Assembly: GCF_014170335.1 (NCBI RefSeq)
Contig: NZ_LZZS01000004.1
Span: 248,001-312,000, forward strand
Direction of reading: 5' to 3'
DNA from: Achromobacter sp. UMC46
Lineage (GTDB): Bacteria > Pseudomonadota > Gammaproteobacteria > Burkholderiales > Burkholderiaceae_B
Length of the DNA stretch: 64,000 bases
Shown here: positions 1 through 10,171 of the stretch, piece by piece
Numbering within the stretch: the first letter of the stretch is position 1
Layout of the letters: each line of letters starts with the position of its first letter
The notes under the pieces: generated by a model
Told to the model about the DNA's origin: nothing
Seen by the model: the letters and a program-made list of their open reading frames with translations, nothing else
Database searches by the model: none
Made by a program: the position numbers and the translations under genes

Positions 1-650
1 GGCGCAACACCAGGGACGAACTGCAAGCCTATCTGGAAGAGATCTCGCGGCCGCCGCCGGCCGATTTCTTCCGGCCGCATTTCTTCGTCAACACGCCGGA
101 CATCAACCCGCTGTTCCTGCAGACATCCGGCCGCGCGGGCTTCCTGATCCGGGCGGCGTTGGCCGCGATGGGCGCCGGTCTGTGGGGCATCTACAGCGGA
201 TTCGAACTGTGCGAGGCCGCCGCCGTGCCCGGCAAAGAGGAATACCTGGATTCCGAAAAATACGAACTGCGCCCGCGCGACTGGCATCAGACGGGCAACA
301 TCCGTGCCGAGATCGCGCGCCTGAACCTGATCCGCCGCGCCAATCCGGCGCTGCAGACCCATCGCGGGCTGACTGCGGTGGCCACCGGCAACGATCGGGT
401 GCTGGCCTTCGTGAAGGCCACGCCCGGCCTGGGCAACGTGGTGCTGACCGTCGTCAGCCTGGACCCGTTCAACCCCCAGGTCGCCCACCTGGACCCGCCG
501 CTATGGCGTTTCGCGGACACGGGCGCCGAGCAATTGACGGCCGAAGACCTGCTGACGGACAGCCGCGACACCTGGCGCGGCGCGCCGCAAGCCGTGCCGC
601 TGTCCCCCGATCAACCCTATCGCGTCTGGCGATTGTCCCTGCACGGTTGA
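1..650 (+). CDS. glgE: GlgE, alpha-1,4-glucan:maltose-1-phosphate maltosyltransferase (3' part)
   Basis: The gene enters from the left edge; about 215 codons remain, in the frame starting at base 3 and ending in TGA at 648-650. GlgE (GH13_3) transfers maltosyl units from maltose-1-phosphate onto the non-reducing end of an alpha-1,4-glucan in the cytoplasm. The visible part carries GlgE-typical stretches: NTRDELQAYLEEI at the very start, FFVNTPDINPLFLQ, SGRAGFLIRAALAA and GLWGIYSGFELCE, followed by the C-terminal beta domain. The catalytic Asp and Glu lie upstream of the window. The next gene, a TreS/maltokinase fusion that makes the maltose-1-phosphate substrate, starts 21 bases downstream with a GGAG ribosome site at 659-662. 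Confidence 0.95.
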   Translation, partial: RNTRDELQAYLEEISRPPPADFFRPHFFVNTPDINPLFLQTSGRAGFLIRAALAAMGAGLWGIYSGFELCEAAAVPGKEEYLDSEKYELRPRDWHQTGNIRAEIARLNLIRRANPALQTHRGLTAVATGNDRVLAFVKATPGLGNVVLTVVSLDPFNPQVAHLDPPLWRFADTGAEQLTAEDLLTDSRDTWRGAPQAVPLSPDQPYRVWRLSLHG

Positions 651-671
651 CGCCGCCCGGAGCCCAACGAC

Positions 672-3600
672 ATGATCAGTGAAACCCAACCCCTCAAGGA
701 CGACGGCCTTTGGTACAAGGACGCGGTCATCTACCAGTTGCATGTGAAGTCGTTCTTCGACTCGAACGACGACGGGGTGGGAGACGTTCCCGGCCTGATC
801 ATGAAGCTGGACTACATCGCCAGCCTGGGCGTGAACACGATCTGGCTGTTGCCCTTCTACCCGTCGCCCCGGCGCGACGACGGCTACGACATCGCCGATT
901 ACCGGGGCGTGCACCCCGACTATGGCACCGTGGCCGATGTGCGCAAACTGATACGCGAAGCACACGCCCGCGGCCTGCGCGTGATCACCGAACTGGTCGT
1001 GAACCATACGTCGGACCAGCACCGCTGGTTCCAGCGCGCCCGCACGTCTCGCCCGGGCTCGGCGGCGCGCAATTTCTACGTCTGGTCGGACAACGACAAG
1101 GCCTACGCCGGCACCCGCATCATCTTCTGCGACACCGAAAAATCCAACTGGACGTGGGACCCCGAGGCACAGGCCTATTTCTGGCACCGCTTCTATTCCC
1201 ATCAGCCGGACCTGAATTACGACAATCCCCAGGTGCTGAAGGAAGTGCTGTCCGTCATGCGCTACTGGCTGGACATGGGGGTGGACGGGCTGCGGCTGGA
1301 CGCCGTGCCTTACCTGGTGGAACGCGAGGGCACCAACAACGAGAACCTGCCCGAAACGCACCAGGTGCTCAAGCAGATACGCGCGGTGATCGACGCCGAG
1401 TACCCCGGCCGCCTGCTGCTGGCCGAGGCCAACCAATGGCCGGAGGACGCGCAGGAGTATTTCGGCGCCGGCGACGAATGCCACATGTCGTTCCACTTCC
1501 CGCTGATGCCGCGCATGTACATGGCGATCGCGCAGGAAGACCGCTTTCCCATCACCGACATCATCCGGCAGACGCCCGACATCCCGGCCACCTGCCAATG
1601 GGCCATTTTCCTGCGCAACCACGACGAACTGACGCTGGAAATGGTGACCAGCCGCGAACGCGACTACCTGTGGAGCGTCTACGCCGCCGACCCGCGCGCG
1701 CGCATCAACCTGGGCATCCGCCGCCGGCTGGCCCCCTTGCTGGAACGCGACCGCCGGCGGGTCGAATTGATGAACAGCCTGCTGCTGTCGATGCCCGGCA
1801 CGCCGGTGCTGTACTACGGCGACGAACTGGGCATGGGCGACAACGTGCACCTGGGCGACCGCGACGGCGTACGCACGCCCATGCAATGGTCGCCCGACCG
1901 CAACGGCGGCTTTTCGCGGGCAGACCCCGAGCGCCTGCCGCTGCCGGTGCTGATGGGGCCGCTGTACGGCTACGAGGCGGTCAACGTCGAAGCCCAGCAG
2001 CGGGATCCGCATTCGCTCTTGAACTGGACCCGCCGCATGCTGGCGCAGCGCCGCCAGACGCACGCCTTCGGCCGCGGAACACTGCGCTTCATCCTGGCGG
2101 GCAACCGCAAGATCCTGGCGTACCTGCGCCAGTGGAACGACACCATCATCCTGTGCGTGGCGAACCTGTCGAACGCCGCGCAGCCCGTCGAACTGCCGTT
2201 GCAGGCCTTCAACGGGCGGGTGCCGGTGGAAATGCTGGGCGGCACGCCGTTCCCCGCCATCGGCGAACTGCCCTATCTGCTGACGCTGCCCCCTTACGGC
2301 TTCTACTGGATGGACCTGAGCGCGGACGCCGCCCCGCCCGGTTGGCACGCCAGCGGTCCGGCGCAGATGCCCGAGCTGACGACACTGGTGCTGAAATCGC
2401 GCGGCGGCGCCGCGCTGACCGACGCCTCGCGCGCCACGCTAGAAAACGAAGTGCTGCCCGAGTACCTGGCGCGCCAGCGCTGGTTTCCCGGCACACACGC
2501 GCCCGCCCGGGCAAAGCTGGCCTACGCCACGCCCTTCACCGCCGCCAGCGGCGAATACTACTGGGCGGAAGTGCAGCCGGAAGACGGCGTCGAAGGCTGG
2601 CGGGCACAGGCCCCCTTCGTGCTGGTGTGGGACGAAACGGCCCAGGTGCAATACCCCATCGCGCGCGTGCGCCGGGGGGCCGAAGTCGGCACGCTTGCCG
2701 ACGCCTTCCTGCAACCGGGCTTCGTGCTGGGCGTGGTCGAGGCCTTGCGCGCCGGCCGCGAGCTGGACGGCCGCGAGGGCGGCAAGCCGGGCGACAAGCC
2801 CGGCATCATCCGCTACCTGCCAGAGCCCGGCCTGGCCGCGCTGGAACTCGGCGACGCGCCTGCACTGCAGTGGATCAGCGGCGAACAATCCAACAGTTCG
2901 GCCATCATCGGCGGGCAGGCGATCCTGAAGCTGATACGCAACGTGCAGCCCGGCATCTCGGCCGAAGTCGAGCTGACGCGCCATCTGACCCGCGCCGGCT
3001 ACGCCAACATCCCCGCGCTGCTGGGCGAGGTGCAGCGCGTGGACGCCGACGGCGTGCCGCACACGCTGGCCGTGCTGCATGCGTTCGTGACCAACGAGGG
3101 CGACGCCTGGACCTGGACGCTGGACTACCTGAAGCGCACGCTGGGCGCCGCGCTGCTGAGCGGCGACAGCCCGGAAGAATTCGAGGCCAGCCTTGAGGGC
3201 TACGCCGTCATGGCCGCCACGATCGGACGGCGGCTGGGCGAACTGCACAACGCCCTGGCGCAACCATCCGATGACCTCGCCTTCGCCCCGCGCACGGCCA
3301 CCCCCGAAGATGCCGACGAGCACGCCGCCCGGATCATCGCCCAGCTGGACCGCACGGCTGAAGACTTGCGCGCCGCGCAGGACACGCTGCAGGCGCCCTC
3401 GCGTGCCTGTGCGCTATGGTTCTTCGAACACCGCGCGCGCCTGGCCGAGGAAGTCGGCGCCATGGCGCAGGCGGTGGCCGGGGCGCCGCTCATCCGCGTG
3501 CACGGCGACTTCCATCTGGGCCAGGTGCTGGTGGCGCAAACGGACGCCTACCTGATCGATTTCGAGGGTGAACCCATCCAGTCCCTGCAAGCGCGCCGGC

Positions 3601-4040
3601 AGGCGGCAAACCCGTGCAAGGATGTGGCCGGCATGCTGCGTTCGTTCGACTATGCCGCCGCGTCCATCGCGCGGGGGGATCCGTCTGGCGTGCCGTCGGG
3701 CGGCGCTCCGTCGGACGCCAACGCGGGGCCGGCCGATTCGCCTGCCGCGCCGGGGGCGCCCGTGGAACTGCGCGATGCCTTGCTTGCGCGCTTCGGCGCT
3801 CGGGCCGCCGAGGCCTTCCTGCAGGGCTACGCCGAAGCCGCCACCACGGCGGTCGCACTGTCCGCCGCTCAGGAAGGCCCGTTGCTGAAACTGGCGCTAT
3901 TGGAAAAAGCCGCCTACGAGGTCTGCTATGAAGCGGCCCATCGTCCCGACTGGATTTCCATACCGCTGTGCGCGCTGACCGGACTGGCGCGCGAGCTGCT
4001 GCAGGCCGCCGCGATCCGCAACGAGGAACAATCCCCATGA
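672..4040 (+). CDS. treS: TreS-maltokinase fusion (trehalose synthase / maltokinase)
   Basis: This 1122-residue bifunctional protein isomerises trehalose to maltose (GH13_16 domain, about 1-550) and phosphorylates maltose with ATP to maltose-1-phosphate (maltokinase domain, about 565-1122). TreS residues are intact: nucleophile D210 in [10 protein letters not shown], acid/base E252 in AEANQ and D318 in RNHDEL. The kinase half begins with the N-terminal cap typical of Mak proteins ([18 protein letters not shown]), and has [10 protein letters not shown], the catalytic loop HGDFHLGQ (D946) and the metal-binding DFEGEP (D963). An Ala/Pro/Gly-rich insert near residues 997-1035 looks like a loop extension. 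The stop overlaps the glgB start in an ATGA, so the two are probably translationally coupled. The fusion is known from other bacteria with the GlgE pathway. Confidence 0.96.
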   Translation: MISETQPLKDDGLWYKDAVIYQLHVKSFFDSNDDGVGDVPGLIMKLDYIASLGVNTIWLLPFYPSPRRDDGYDIADYRGVHPDYGTVADVRKLIREAHARGLRVITELVVNHTSDQHRWFQRARTSRPGSAARNFYVWSDNDKAYAGTRIIFCDTEKSNWTWDPEAQAYFWHRFYSHQPDLNYDNPQVLKEVLSVMRYWLDMGVDGLRLDAVPYLVEREGTNNENLPETHQVLKQIRAVIDAEYPGRLLLAEANQWPEDAQEYFGAGDECHMSFHFPLMPRMYMAIAQEDRFPITDIIRQTPDIPATCQWAIFLRNHDELTLEMVTSRERDYLWSVYAADPRARINLGIRRRLAPLLERDRRRVELMNSLLLSMPGTPVLYYGDELGMGDNVHLGDRDGVRTPMQWSPDRNGGFSRADPERLPLPVLMGPLYGYEAVNVEAQQRDPHSLLNWTRRMLAQRRQTHAFGRGTLRFILAGNRKILAYLRQWNDTIILCVANLSNAAQPVELPLQAFNGRVPVEMLGGTPFPAIGELPYLLTLPPYGFYWMDLSADAAPPGWHASGPAQMPELTTLVLKSRGGAALTDASRATLENEVLPEYLARQRWFPGTHAPARAKLAYATPFTAASGEYYWAEVQPEDGVEGWRAQAPFVLVWDETAQVQYPIARVRRGAEVGTLADAFLQPGFVLGVVEALRAGRELDGREGGKPGDKPGIIRYLPEPGLAALELGDAPALQWISGEQSNSSAIIGGQAILKLIRNVQPGISAEVELTRHLTRAGYANIPALLGEVQRVDADGVPHTLAVLHAFVTNEGDAWTWTLDYLKRTLGAALLSGDSPEEFEASLEGYAVMAATIGRRLGELHNALAQPSDDLAFAPRTATPEDADEHAARIIAQLDRTAEDLRAAQDTLQAPSRACALWFFEHRARLAEEVGAMAQAVAGAPLIRVHGDFHLGQVLVAQTDAYLIDFEGEPIQSLQARRQAANPCKDVAGMLRSFDYAAASIARGDPSGVPSGGAPSDANAGPADSPAAPGAPVELRDALLARFGARAAEAFLQGYAEAATTAVALSAAQEGPLLKLALLEKAAYEVCYEAAHRPDWISIPLCALTGLARELLQAAAIRNEEQSP

Positions 4041-6244
4041 ACCGCCGCGCCACCGCCCCGCCGCCGTCCCGCGCCATGCCCGCGGGCCAGGTGGACCCCG
4101 ACACCCTCGCCGCGCTGGCCGCCGGGCGGCATGCCGATCCGTTCTCGGTACTCGGCCCCCACGATGGACAGGTCCGCGCACTGGCACCCGGGGCGACCGG
4201 CGTGTGGGTCGTCACCCGGGACGGCCAGCGCGCCGCGCTGCATGAACAGGCGCACGGACTGTTTACCGGCGCGGCGCCCGGCGCGCGCCCGGGCCAGCCG
4301 GGTTCGTACCGGCTGGCGATCCAATGGCCGGATGCGGAACAGGTCACGCCCGATGCCTATGCCTTTGGCCCCATGTTGTCCGCCCGGGACCTGGACGCGC
4401 TAGCGGCCGGCGACTGGCGCGCCGCACGGGATTTTCTGGGGGCACGGCTTGCCGACATGGACGGCATCCCCGGCTTGCGCTGCGCCGTATGGGCACCCAA
4501 TGCCCGCCGCGTCGCGGTCGTGGGCGACTTCAACAGCTGGGACGGCCGCCGCCATCCGATGCGTTTGCGCCACGCGGCGGGCGTCTGGGAGCTGTTCATT
4601 CCTGGCGCCGCAGCCGGCGACCGCTACAAGTTCGCGATCACCGGCGCCGACGGCGCTATCGCTCTGAAAGCTGACCCCATGGCGCGGCGCGCGCAGGCGG
4701 CCCCCGCCACGGCGTCCGTCGTGGACGACCCCTCCCCCTACCCCTGGACGGACGATGCATGGATGCGATCCCGCGCCGGGCGCCACGCGCCCCAAGCCCC
4801 CCTTTCCCTCTACGAAGTGCACGCCGGCTCCTGGCTCGCGCCCGATGGCGCGCGTTGCGTCTGGGACCAGCTTGCAGACAAGCTGCCCGCCTACGCGCAC
4901 GCCATGGGGTTCTCGCATGTCGAGTTGATGCCGATCATGGAGTATCCGTTCGGCGGTTCCTGGGGTTACCAGCCGCTCGGCCTGTTCGCGCCCTCCGCGC
5001 GCTTTGGGCCGCCCGACGCCTTCGCCCGATTCGTCGATCGCTGCCACGCCGCCGGCATCGGCGTCATCCTGGACTGGGTACCCGCGCATTTTCCCGATGA
5101 CGCCCATGGTCTGGCGCGCTTCGACAGCACGCCGCTATATGAATACGCCGACCCGCGCGAAGGCTATCACCCCGACTGGAACACGCTCGTCTACAACCTG
5201 GGCCGGACCGAGGTGAAGGCCTTCATGATCGCCAGCGCCATGCATTGGCTGCAACGCTTCCATATCGATGGCCTGCGCGTGGATGCCGTAGCGTCGATGC
5301 TGTACCGCGACTACAGCCGCCAGCCCGGCGAATGGATACCGAACCGGCACGGCGGGCGCGAAAACCTGGAGGCCGTCGCATTCCTGCAGGCGCTGAACGA
5401 GACCGTGCGCGAACACGCGCCCGGCACGATCGTCGTGGCCGAGGAGTCCACCGCCTGGCCGGGCGTCACGGCGCCGGTCGCGGACGGCGGCCTGGGCTTC
5501 CACTACAAATGGAACATGGGCTGGATGCACGACACCCTGCGGTATATGCATGAAGACCCGGTGCACCGCAAGCATCACCACCACGACATCACCTTCGGCA
5601 TGGCGTACGCCTATTCCGAGCGTTTCGTCCTGCCGCTTTCGCATGACGAAGTCGTTCATGGCAAGGGCTCGCTGCTGAACAAGATGCCGGGCGACCGCGC
5701 AGCCAAACTGGCGAACCTGCGCGCGTACCTGGGGTTCATGTGGGCGCATCCGGGCAAGAAGCTGTTGTTCATGGGCGGGGAACTGGCCTGCACCGCCGAA
5801 TGGAACCACGACGCCGCCCTGGACTGGAACCTGCTGGACGACGCCAGCCACAAGGGCGTGCAGCGCCTGGTTGCCGACCTGAACCGTTTGTACCGGGACA
5901 CGCCCGCGCTGCATGAACTCGACGCCGATCCGGAAGGCTTCGCCTGGGTCGTCATGGACGATGCCGACAACAGCGTGGCCGCGTTCCTGCGCCGGGCTGG
6001 CGGGTCGCTGGTGCTGGCCGTCTCGAATTTCACGCCCGTCGCGCGCCACGGTTACCGGATTGGCGTGCCGGTGGCCGGAACATGGACCGAAACCCTGAAT
6101 ACCGACGCCGGCTGCTATGGCGGCTCCGGCCAGGGCAACCAGGGTGCCGCGCGCACGGCGGCCGAACCCTCGCACGGCCATGCGCAATCGCTGCCCCTGA
6201 CATTGCCGCCCCTTTCCACCCTGTTCCTCACGCTGGAAGACTGA
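4037..6244 (+). CDS. glgB: GlgB, 1,4-alpha-glucan branching enzyme
   Basis: GlgB (735 residues) introduces alpha-1,6 branches into the linear glucan made by GlgE. It has an N-terminal beta domain, a CBM48 module (about 145-250, [20 protein letters not shown]), and a GH13_9 barrel with nucleophile D416 in [17 protein letters not shown] (E469) and D537 in LSHDEV, followed by [13 protein letters not shown]. Length is usual for the family. The chosen ATG (4037) overlaps the treS stop and has GAGGA at 4023-4027; a longer reading from 3968 would run inside treS with unrelated sequence. Residues near 700-720 form a Gly/Gln-rich loop. The next gene begins 4 bases after the stop. Confidence 0.96.
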   Translation: MNRRATAPPPSRAMPAGQVDPDTLAALAAGRHADPFSVLGPHDGQVRALAPGATGVWVVTRDGQRAALHEQAHGLFTGAAPGARPGQPGSYRLAIQWPDAEQVTPDAYAFGPMLSARDLDALAAGDWRAARDFLGARLADMDGIPGLRCAVWAPNARRVAVVGDFNSWDGRRHPMRLRHAAGVWELFIPGAAAGDRYKFAITGADGAIALKADPMARRAQAAPATASVVDDPSPYPWTDDAWMRSRAGRHAPQAPLSLYEVHAGSWLAPDGARCVWDQLADKLPAYAHAMGFSHVELMPIMEYPFGGSWGYQPLGLFAPSARFGPPDAFARFVDRCHAAGIGVILDWVPAHFPDDAHGLARFDSTPLYEYADPREGYHPDWNTLVYNLGRTEVKAFMIASAMHWLQRFHIDGLRVDAVASMLYRDYSRQPGEWIPNRHGGRENLEAVAFLQALNETVREHAPGTIVVAEESTAWPGVTAPVADGGLGFHYKWNMGWMHDTLRYMHEDPVHRKHHHHDITFGMAYAYSERFVLPLSHDEVVHGKGSLLNKMPGDRAAKLANLRAYLGFMWAHPGKKLLFMGGELACTAEWNHDAALDWNLLDDASHKGVQRLVADLNRLYRDTPALHELDADPEGFAWVVMDDADNSVAAFLRRAGGSLVLAVSNFTPVARHGYRIGVPVAGTWTETLNTDAGCYGGSGQGNQGAARTAAEPSHGHAQSLPLTLPPLSTLFLTLED

Positions 6245-6248
6245 CCCC

Positions 6249-8360
6249 ATGGACCCCTCTCAACTGCCCCGCCTGACTACCGGCCAGCCGTACCCGTTGG
6301 GCGCGACAAGCGACGGCCTGGGCGTGAACTTCGCCGTCTTCTCGGCCAACGCCACGCGCGTCGAACTGTGCCTGTTCGACGCGCGCGGCCGCAAGGAACT
6401 GCGGCGTTTCGACCTGCCGGAATGCACGGACGAGGTCTGGCACGGCTACCTGCCCGACGCCCAGCCGGGGCTGATCTACGGCTACCGCGCGCACGGCCCC
6501 TATGACCCGCGCAACGGGCATCGTTTCAATCCGCACAAGCTGCTGCTGGACCCCTACGCCCGCCACCTGACCGGCCCGGCCAGCTGGAGTGATGCGCTGT
6601 TCGGCTACCGGCTGAACCACGCGCGCGCCGATTTGTCGATGGACCGCCGCGACAGCGCACCGGCGATGTCCAAAGCCATCGTGACGGAAGACGTGCCGTT
6701 CAACTGGGGCAACAGCAAGGCGCCGCGCACCGCGTGGACGGACACGACGATCTACGAAGTGCACTTGCGCGGCGTGTCCATGCAACGCGAAGACCTGCGC
6801 CAACCGCTGCGCGGCACCTGCGCCGCCCTGGCCGACCCGCGCTTCATCGAACACCTGCACCGCCTGGGCGTGACCGCCGTGGAACTGCTGCCGGTGCACG
6901 CCTTCCTGCAAGACCGTTTCCTGCTCGAACGCGGCCTGCGCAACTACTGGGGCTACAACACGCTGTCGTTCTTCGCACCCGAACCCGCGTATCTGCAGCG
7001 CGGGCCCAACGACCTGCGCCAGGCGGTGCGCCGCCTGCACGCCGCCGGCCTGGAAGTGATCCTTGACGTCGTCTACAACCACACCTGCGAAGGCAGCGAA
7101 CTGGGCCCGACGATGTCCTGGCGCGGGCTGGACAACGCCAGCTACTACCGCCTGATGCCGGGCGAAGAACGCTATTACATCAACGACACCGGTTGCGGCA
7201 ACACGGTGAACCTCTCGCATCCCCGCGTCTTGCAGATGGTGATGGATTCGTTGCGCTATTGGACGCACTCCTACGGCGTGGACGGCTTCCGCTTCGACCT
7301 GGGCGTGACGCTAGGCCGCGAAGGCACGGGCTTCGACCCGGGATCGGGCTTCTTTGACGCCCTGCTGCAAGACCCGGCGCTGGCCGGCGTGAAACTGATC
7401 TCGGAACCCTGGGACATCGGGCCCGACGGCTACCAATTGGGCAACCATCCGCCGGGCCTTGCCGAATGGAACGACCGCTACCGCGACACCGTCCGCCGCT
7501 ATTGGCGTGGCGACGAAGGCATGCGCGGCGATATGGCGGCCCGGCTATGCGGTTCGCGCGATGTCTTCGACCGGCGCCACCGCCGGCCCTGGGCCGGCGT
7601 GAACTTCGTGGCTTCGCACGACGGCTTCACCACGCAAGACCTCGTCAGCTACGACGCGAGCCACAACGAGGCGAACGGCGAAGGCGGCAACGACGGCCAC
7701 GCCGAAAACTACAGCCGCAACTGGGGCGAGGAAGGGCCGACGCAGGACGACGCCATCCTGGAGCGACGCGGGCAGGTGCAGCGGGCGCTGCTGGCCACGC
7801 TGTTCCTGTCCGACGGCACGCCGATGATGCTGGCCGGCGACGAGTTCGGCAATAGCCAGGACGGCAACAACAACGCCTACTGCCAGGATGGCCCCCTGTC
7901 GTGGCTGGACTGGACCCTGGCCCAGAGCGACGCCGGGCGTGCGCTGAGCCATTTCGTCGCGCGCGCCGTCGCGTTGCGGCGTGACCATCCCAGCCTGCGC
8001 GCCGCGCGCTTCGGCGACGCCGCCCAGGAAATCTGCCCCGGCGTCGCGGCCATCAGCTGGTTCGACACGGGCGGCGACCCGATCAGCCAGGAATCCTGGG
8101 ACGATCCGCAGACACTCGCGATGGCCCTGCGCCGGGCTGCGCTGCGGGACGACGGCAGCGCGGACATCACGCTGTTGCTGTTGAACCCGGGCGACGAACC
8201 CGTCGCCTTTACGCTGCCCGAGCCCAGCCAACCCTGGATCCGCGAACTGGATTCCGCCACGCAGGTCCCGGCCGCGCCCATGTCCGACGCCAGCCTGACC
8301 GTGCAGGCGCATGGCCTGGTCCTGCTGTCGGCCGCCTGCATCCCCGGGGGGATGCCATGA
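6249..8360 (+). CDS. glgX: GlgX, glycogen debranching enzyme (isoamylase type)
   Basis: GlgX (703 residues) hydrolyses alpha-1,6 branches, giving linear maltodextrins that feed TreY and MalQ. It starts with a CBM48 domain (LGVNFAVFSANATRVELCLFD) followed by the GH13_11 barrel: IYEVHLRGVSM, NYWGYNTLSFFAP, VVYNHTCEG, nucleophile D350 in GFRFDLGVTLGRE, acid/base E386 in ISEPWDIGPDGYQLG, and D458 in VASHDGFT. LAGDEFGNSQDGNNNAYCQD is typical of GlgX/TreX. The stop TGA shares an ATGA with the treZ start. In archaea and some bacteria the equivalent gene (treX) travels with treY and treZ, as here. Confidence 0.96.
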   Translation: MDPSQLPRLTTGQPYPLGATSDGLGVNFAVFSANATRVELCLFDARGRKELRRFDLPECTDEVWHGYLPDAQPGLIYGYRAHGPYDPRNGHRFNPHKLLLDPYARHLTGPASWSDALFGYRLNHARADLSMDRRDSAPAMSKAIVTEDVPFNWGNSKAPRTAWTDTTIYEVHLRGVSMQREDLRQPLRGTCAALADPRFIEHLHRLGVTAVELLPVHAFLQDRFLLERGLRNYWGYNTLSFFAPEPAYLQRGPNDLRQAVRRLHAAGLEVILDVVYNHTCEGSELGPTMSWRGLDNASYYRLMPGEERYYINDTGCGNTVNLSHPRVLQMVMDSLRYWTHSYGVDGFRFDLGVTLGREGTGFDPGSGFFDALLQDPALAGVKLISEPWDIGPDGYQLGNHPPGLAEWNDRYRDTVRRYWRGDEGMRGDMAARLCGSRDVFDRRHRRPWAGVNFVASHDGFTTQDLVSYDASHNEANGEGGNDGHAENYSRNWGEEGPTQDDAILERRGQVQRALLATLFLSDGTPMMLAGDEFGNSQDGNNNAYCQDGPLSWLDWTLAQSDAGRALSHFVARAVALRRDHPSLRAARFGDAAQEICPGVAAISWFDTGGDPISQESWDDPQTLAMALRRAALRDDGSADITLLLLNPGDEPVAFTLPEPSQPWIRELDSATQVPAAPMSDASLTVQAHGLVLLSAACIPGGMP

Positions 8361-10171
8361 CGGCGTGGCCCGAACCCTACACCCATGGCGCGCTGCCGCT
8401 GCCCGACGGCCGCACGCGCTTTCGCCTGTGGGCGCCCACCGCGCCCGCCGCGCTGGCGCTGGTGATCGACGGACGCGAACCCGTAGCCCTGCACCCCGGC
8501 CCCGACGGCTACGCCCAGGCAGACGTCGACTGCCCACCCGGCACCCGGTACCGCTACCGCTTGGGCGACGACCTGCTGGTGCCGGACCCCGCCTCGCGCC
8601 AGCAAGATGGCGACGTGCACGGCGCCAGCGTCGTCGCCGGACCCGACGCCTATCCTTGGCAGCATCCGTCATGGCACGGCCGCCCCTGGGAAGACGCCGT
8701 CGTCTACGAAACGCACGCGGGCCTGGCCGGCGGCTTCGCTGGGCTGGCCGCCAGGTTGCCCGAGCTGGCTGCGCTGGGCGTCACCGTCGTCGAACTGATG
8801 CCCGTCGCCGACTTCCCCGGGCCGCGCAACTGGGGCTACGACGGCGTGCTGCCCTACGCGCCGGACGAAGCCTATGGTTCTCGGGACGCCCTCAAGCACC
8901 TGGTGGACGCGGCGCACGGCCTGGGAATCAGCATGATGCTGGACGTGGTCTACAACCATTTCGGCCCCGACGGCAACTATCTGCCGCAATATGCAGCGCC
9001 GTTCTTTCGCCAAGACATATCCACGCCGTGGGGCCCCGCCATCGATTTCCGTCAGCCGGCGGTACGCCGCTATTTCGAAGAAAACGCCTTGTACTGGCTG
9101 ACGGAATTCCGGTTCGACGGTCTGCGGTTCGACGCCGTGCACGCGATCGCCGACCCGGATTGGCTTGTGGAACTGGCGCAGTTCGTGCGCGGCCAGATTC
9201 CCGCGCAGCGCCACATCCATCTGGTACTGGAAAACGACGACAACCGCGCCAGCCTGCTCAGCCAGGGCTACGACGCGCAATGGAACGACGACGCCCACCA
9301 CGTGCTGCACCACCTTTTGACCGGGGAATCCCACGGCTACTACGCCGATTATGCCGACCATCCCGCCGACGCGCTGGCGCGTTGCCTGGCGCAGGGCTGG
9401 CTGTACCAGGGCCAGCCCTCGCACGTCCGGCACGGTGCTCCGCGCGGCGAACCCAGCGGCCATCTGCCGCCCACAGCATTCGTGCTGTTCCTGCAGAACC
9501 ACGACCAGACCGGCAACCGCGCGGCGGGCGAACGGCTGACAGTGCTGGCGGAAAATCCGGACCGCCTGCGCGCCGCTGTCGCGCTGCAACTGCTGGCGCC
9601 GCAGATTCCGCTGATCTTCATGGGTGAAGAGTCCGGCAGCCGCGCCCCATTCCTCTATTTCACCAGCCACACGGACCCGGCCCTTGCGCAAGCGGTACGG
9701 GACGGCCGCCAGCGGGAATTCTCGGCCTTTCCCGGTTTTCGCGGCGCGGATGCCCAGGCGGTGCCGGACCCGAACGCGGAGGCCGCGTGGAAACAAAGCG
9801 TCCCGTGGCCCAAGGCCCGCGACAAGAATGAAGACGACGGCGATGCGCAGGCATGGCGCACCTTTTATGGCGCGCTGCTGTATCTGCGCCAACGCGTGAT
9901 CACGCCACGTCTGGCCGGGACGCGCAGCATCGCGGCTTGCGCCGTCGGACCACATGCCGTCCGTGTGCAATGGCGCCTGGGCGACGGCGCCGTGTTGACC
10001 CTCTACGCCAACCTGGGCCCGGATCCCCAAGCGCTTGGCCCCGGCCTTGCGCCGGCAGGATCGCTGTTTTCGTCGCTGCTGTTCGAATCCCGGCCGGGCG
10101 CGTTCGACGCGCTGGGCCTGGGCAGCCTGTGCGCGGAAAGCGCCGTCTGGCTGCTTGAGGAGGCGGCATGA
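8357..10171 (+). CDS. treZ: TreZ, malto-oligosyltrehalose trehalohydrolase
   Basis: TreZ (604 residues) releases free trehalose from the maltooligosyl-trehalose made by TreY. The N-terminal carbohydrate-binding domain (FRLWAPTAPAALALVIDG) is followed by VVYETHAG, MPVADFPGPRNWGYDGV, the nucleophile D259 in GLRFDAVHAI, E292 in LVLENDDN, and D383 in FLQNHDQTGN, the last being diagnostic for TreZ. The start shares an ATGA with glgX; the stop shares an ATGA (10168-10171) with malQ. It belongs to the same operon and catalyses the last step of the glucan-to-trehalose branch. Confidence 0.95.
   Translation: MTAWPEPYTHGALPLPDGRTRFRLWAPTAPAALALVIDGREPVALHPGPDGYAQADVDCPPGTRYRYRLGDDLLVPDPASRQQDGDVHGASVVAGPDAYPWQHPSWHGRPWEDAVVYETHAGLAGGFAGLAARLPELAALGVTVVELMPVADFPGPRNWGYDGVLPYAPDEAYGSRDALKHLVDAAHGLGISMMLDVVYNHFGPDGNYLPQYAAPFFRQDISTPWGPAIDFRQPAVRRYFEENALYWLTEFRFDGLRFDAVHAIADPDWLVELAQFVRGQIPAQRHIHLVLENDDNRASLLSQGYDAQWNDDAHHVLHHLLTGESHGYYADYADHPADALARCLAQGWLYQGQPSHVRHGAPRGEPSGHLPPTAFVLFLQNHDQTGNRAAGERLTVLAENPDRLRAAVALQLLAPQIPLIFMGEESGSRAPFLYFTSHTDPALAQAVRDGRQREFSAFPGFRGADAQAVPDPNAEAAWKQSVPWPKARDKNEDDGDAQAWRTFYGALLYLRQRVITPRLAGTRSIAACAVGPHAVRVQWRLGDGAVLTLYANLGPDPQALGPGLAPAGSLFSSLLFESRPGAFDALGLGSLCAESAVWLLEEAA

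Noticed and set aside
501..2348. 615-residue open frame on the minus strand opposite treS
   Set aside because: Composition is a shadow of a GC-rich plus-strand gene (His, Gln, Val and Arg-rich, no recognisable domain); the plus strand encodes intact TreS motifs. The same applies to long antisense frames at 8669-10573, 10459-11946, 12192-13784 and 24005-25444.
710..3196. 828-residue plus-strand frame overlapping treS in another register
   Set aside because: Arg/Ala/Pro-rich shadow without motifs; it lies within treS, whose catalytic residues are conserved.
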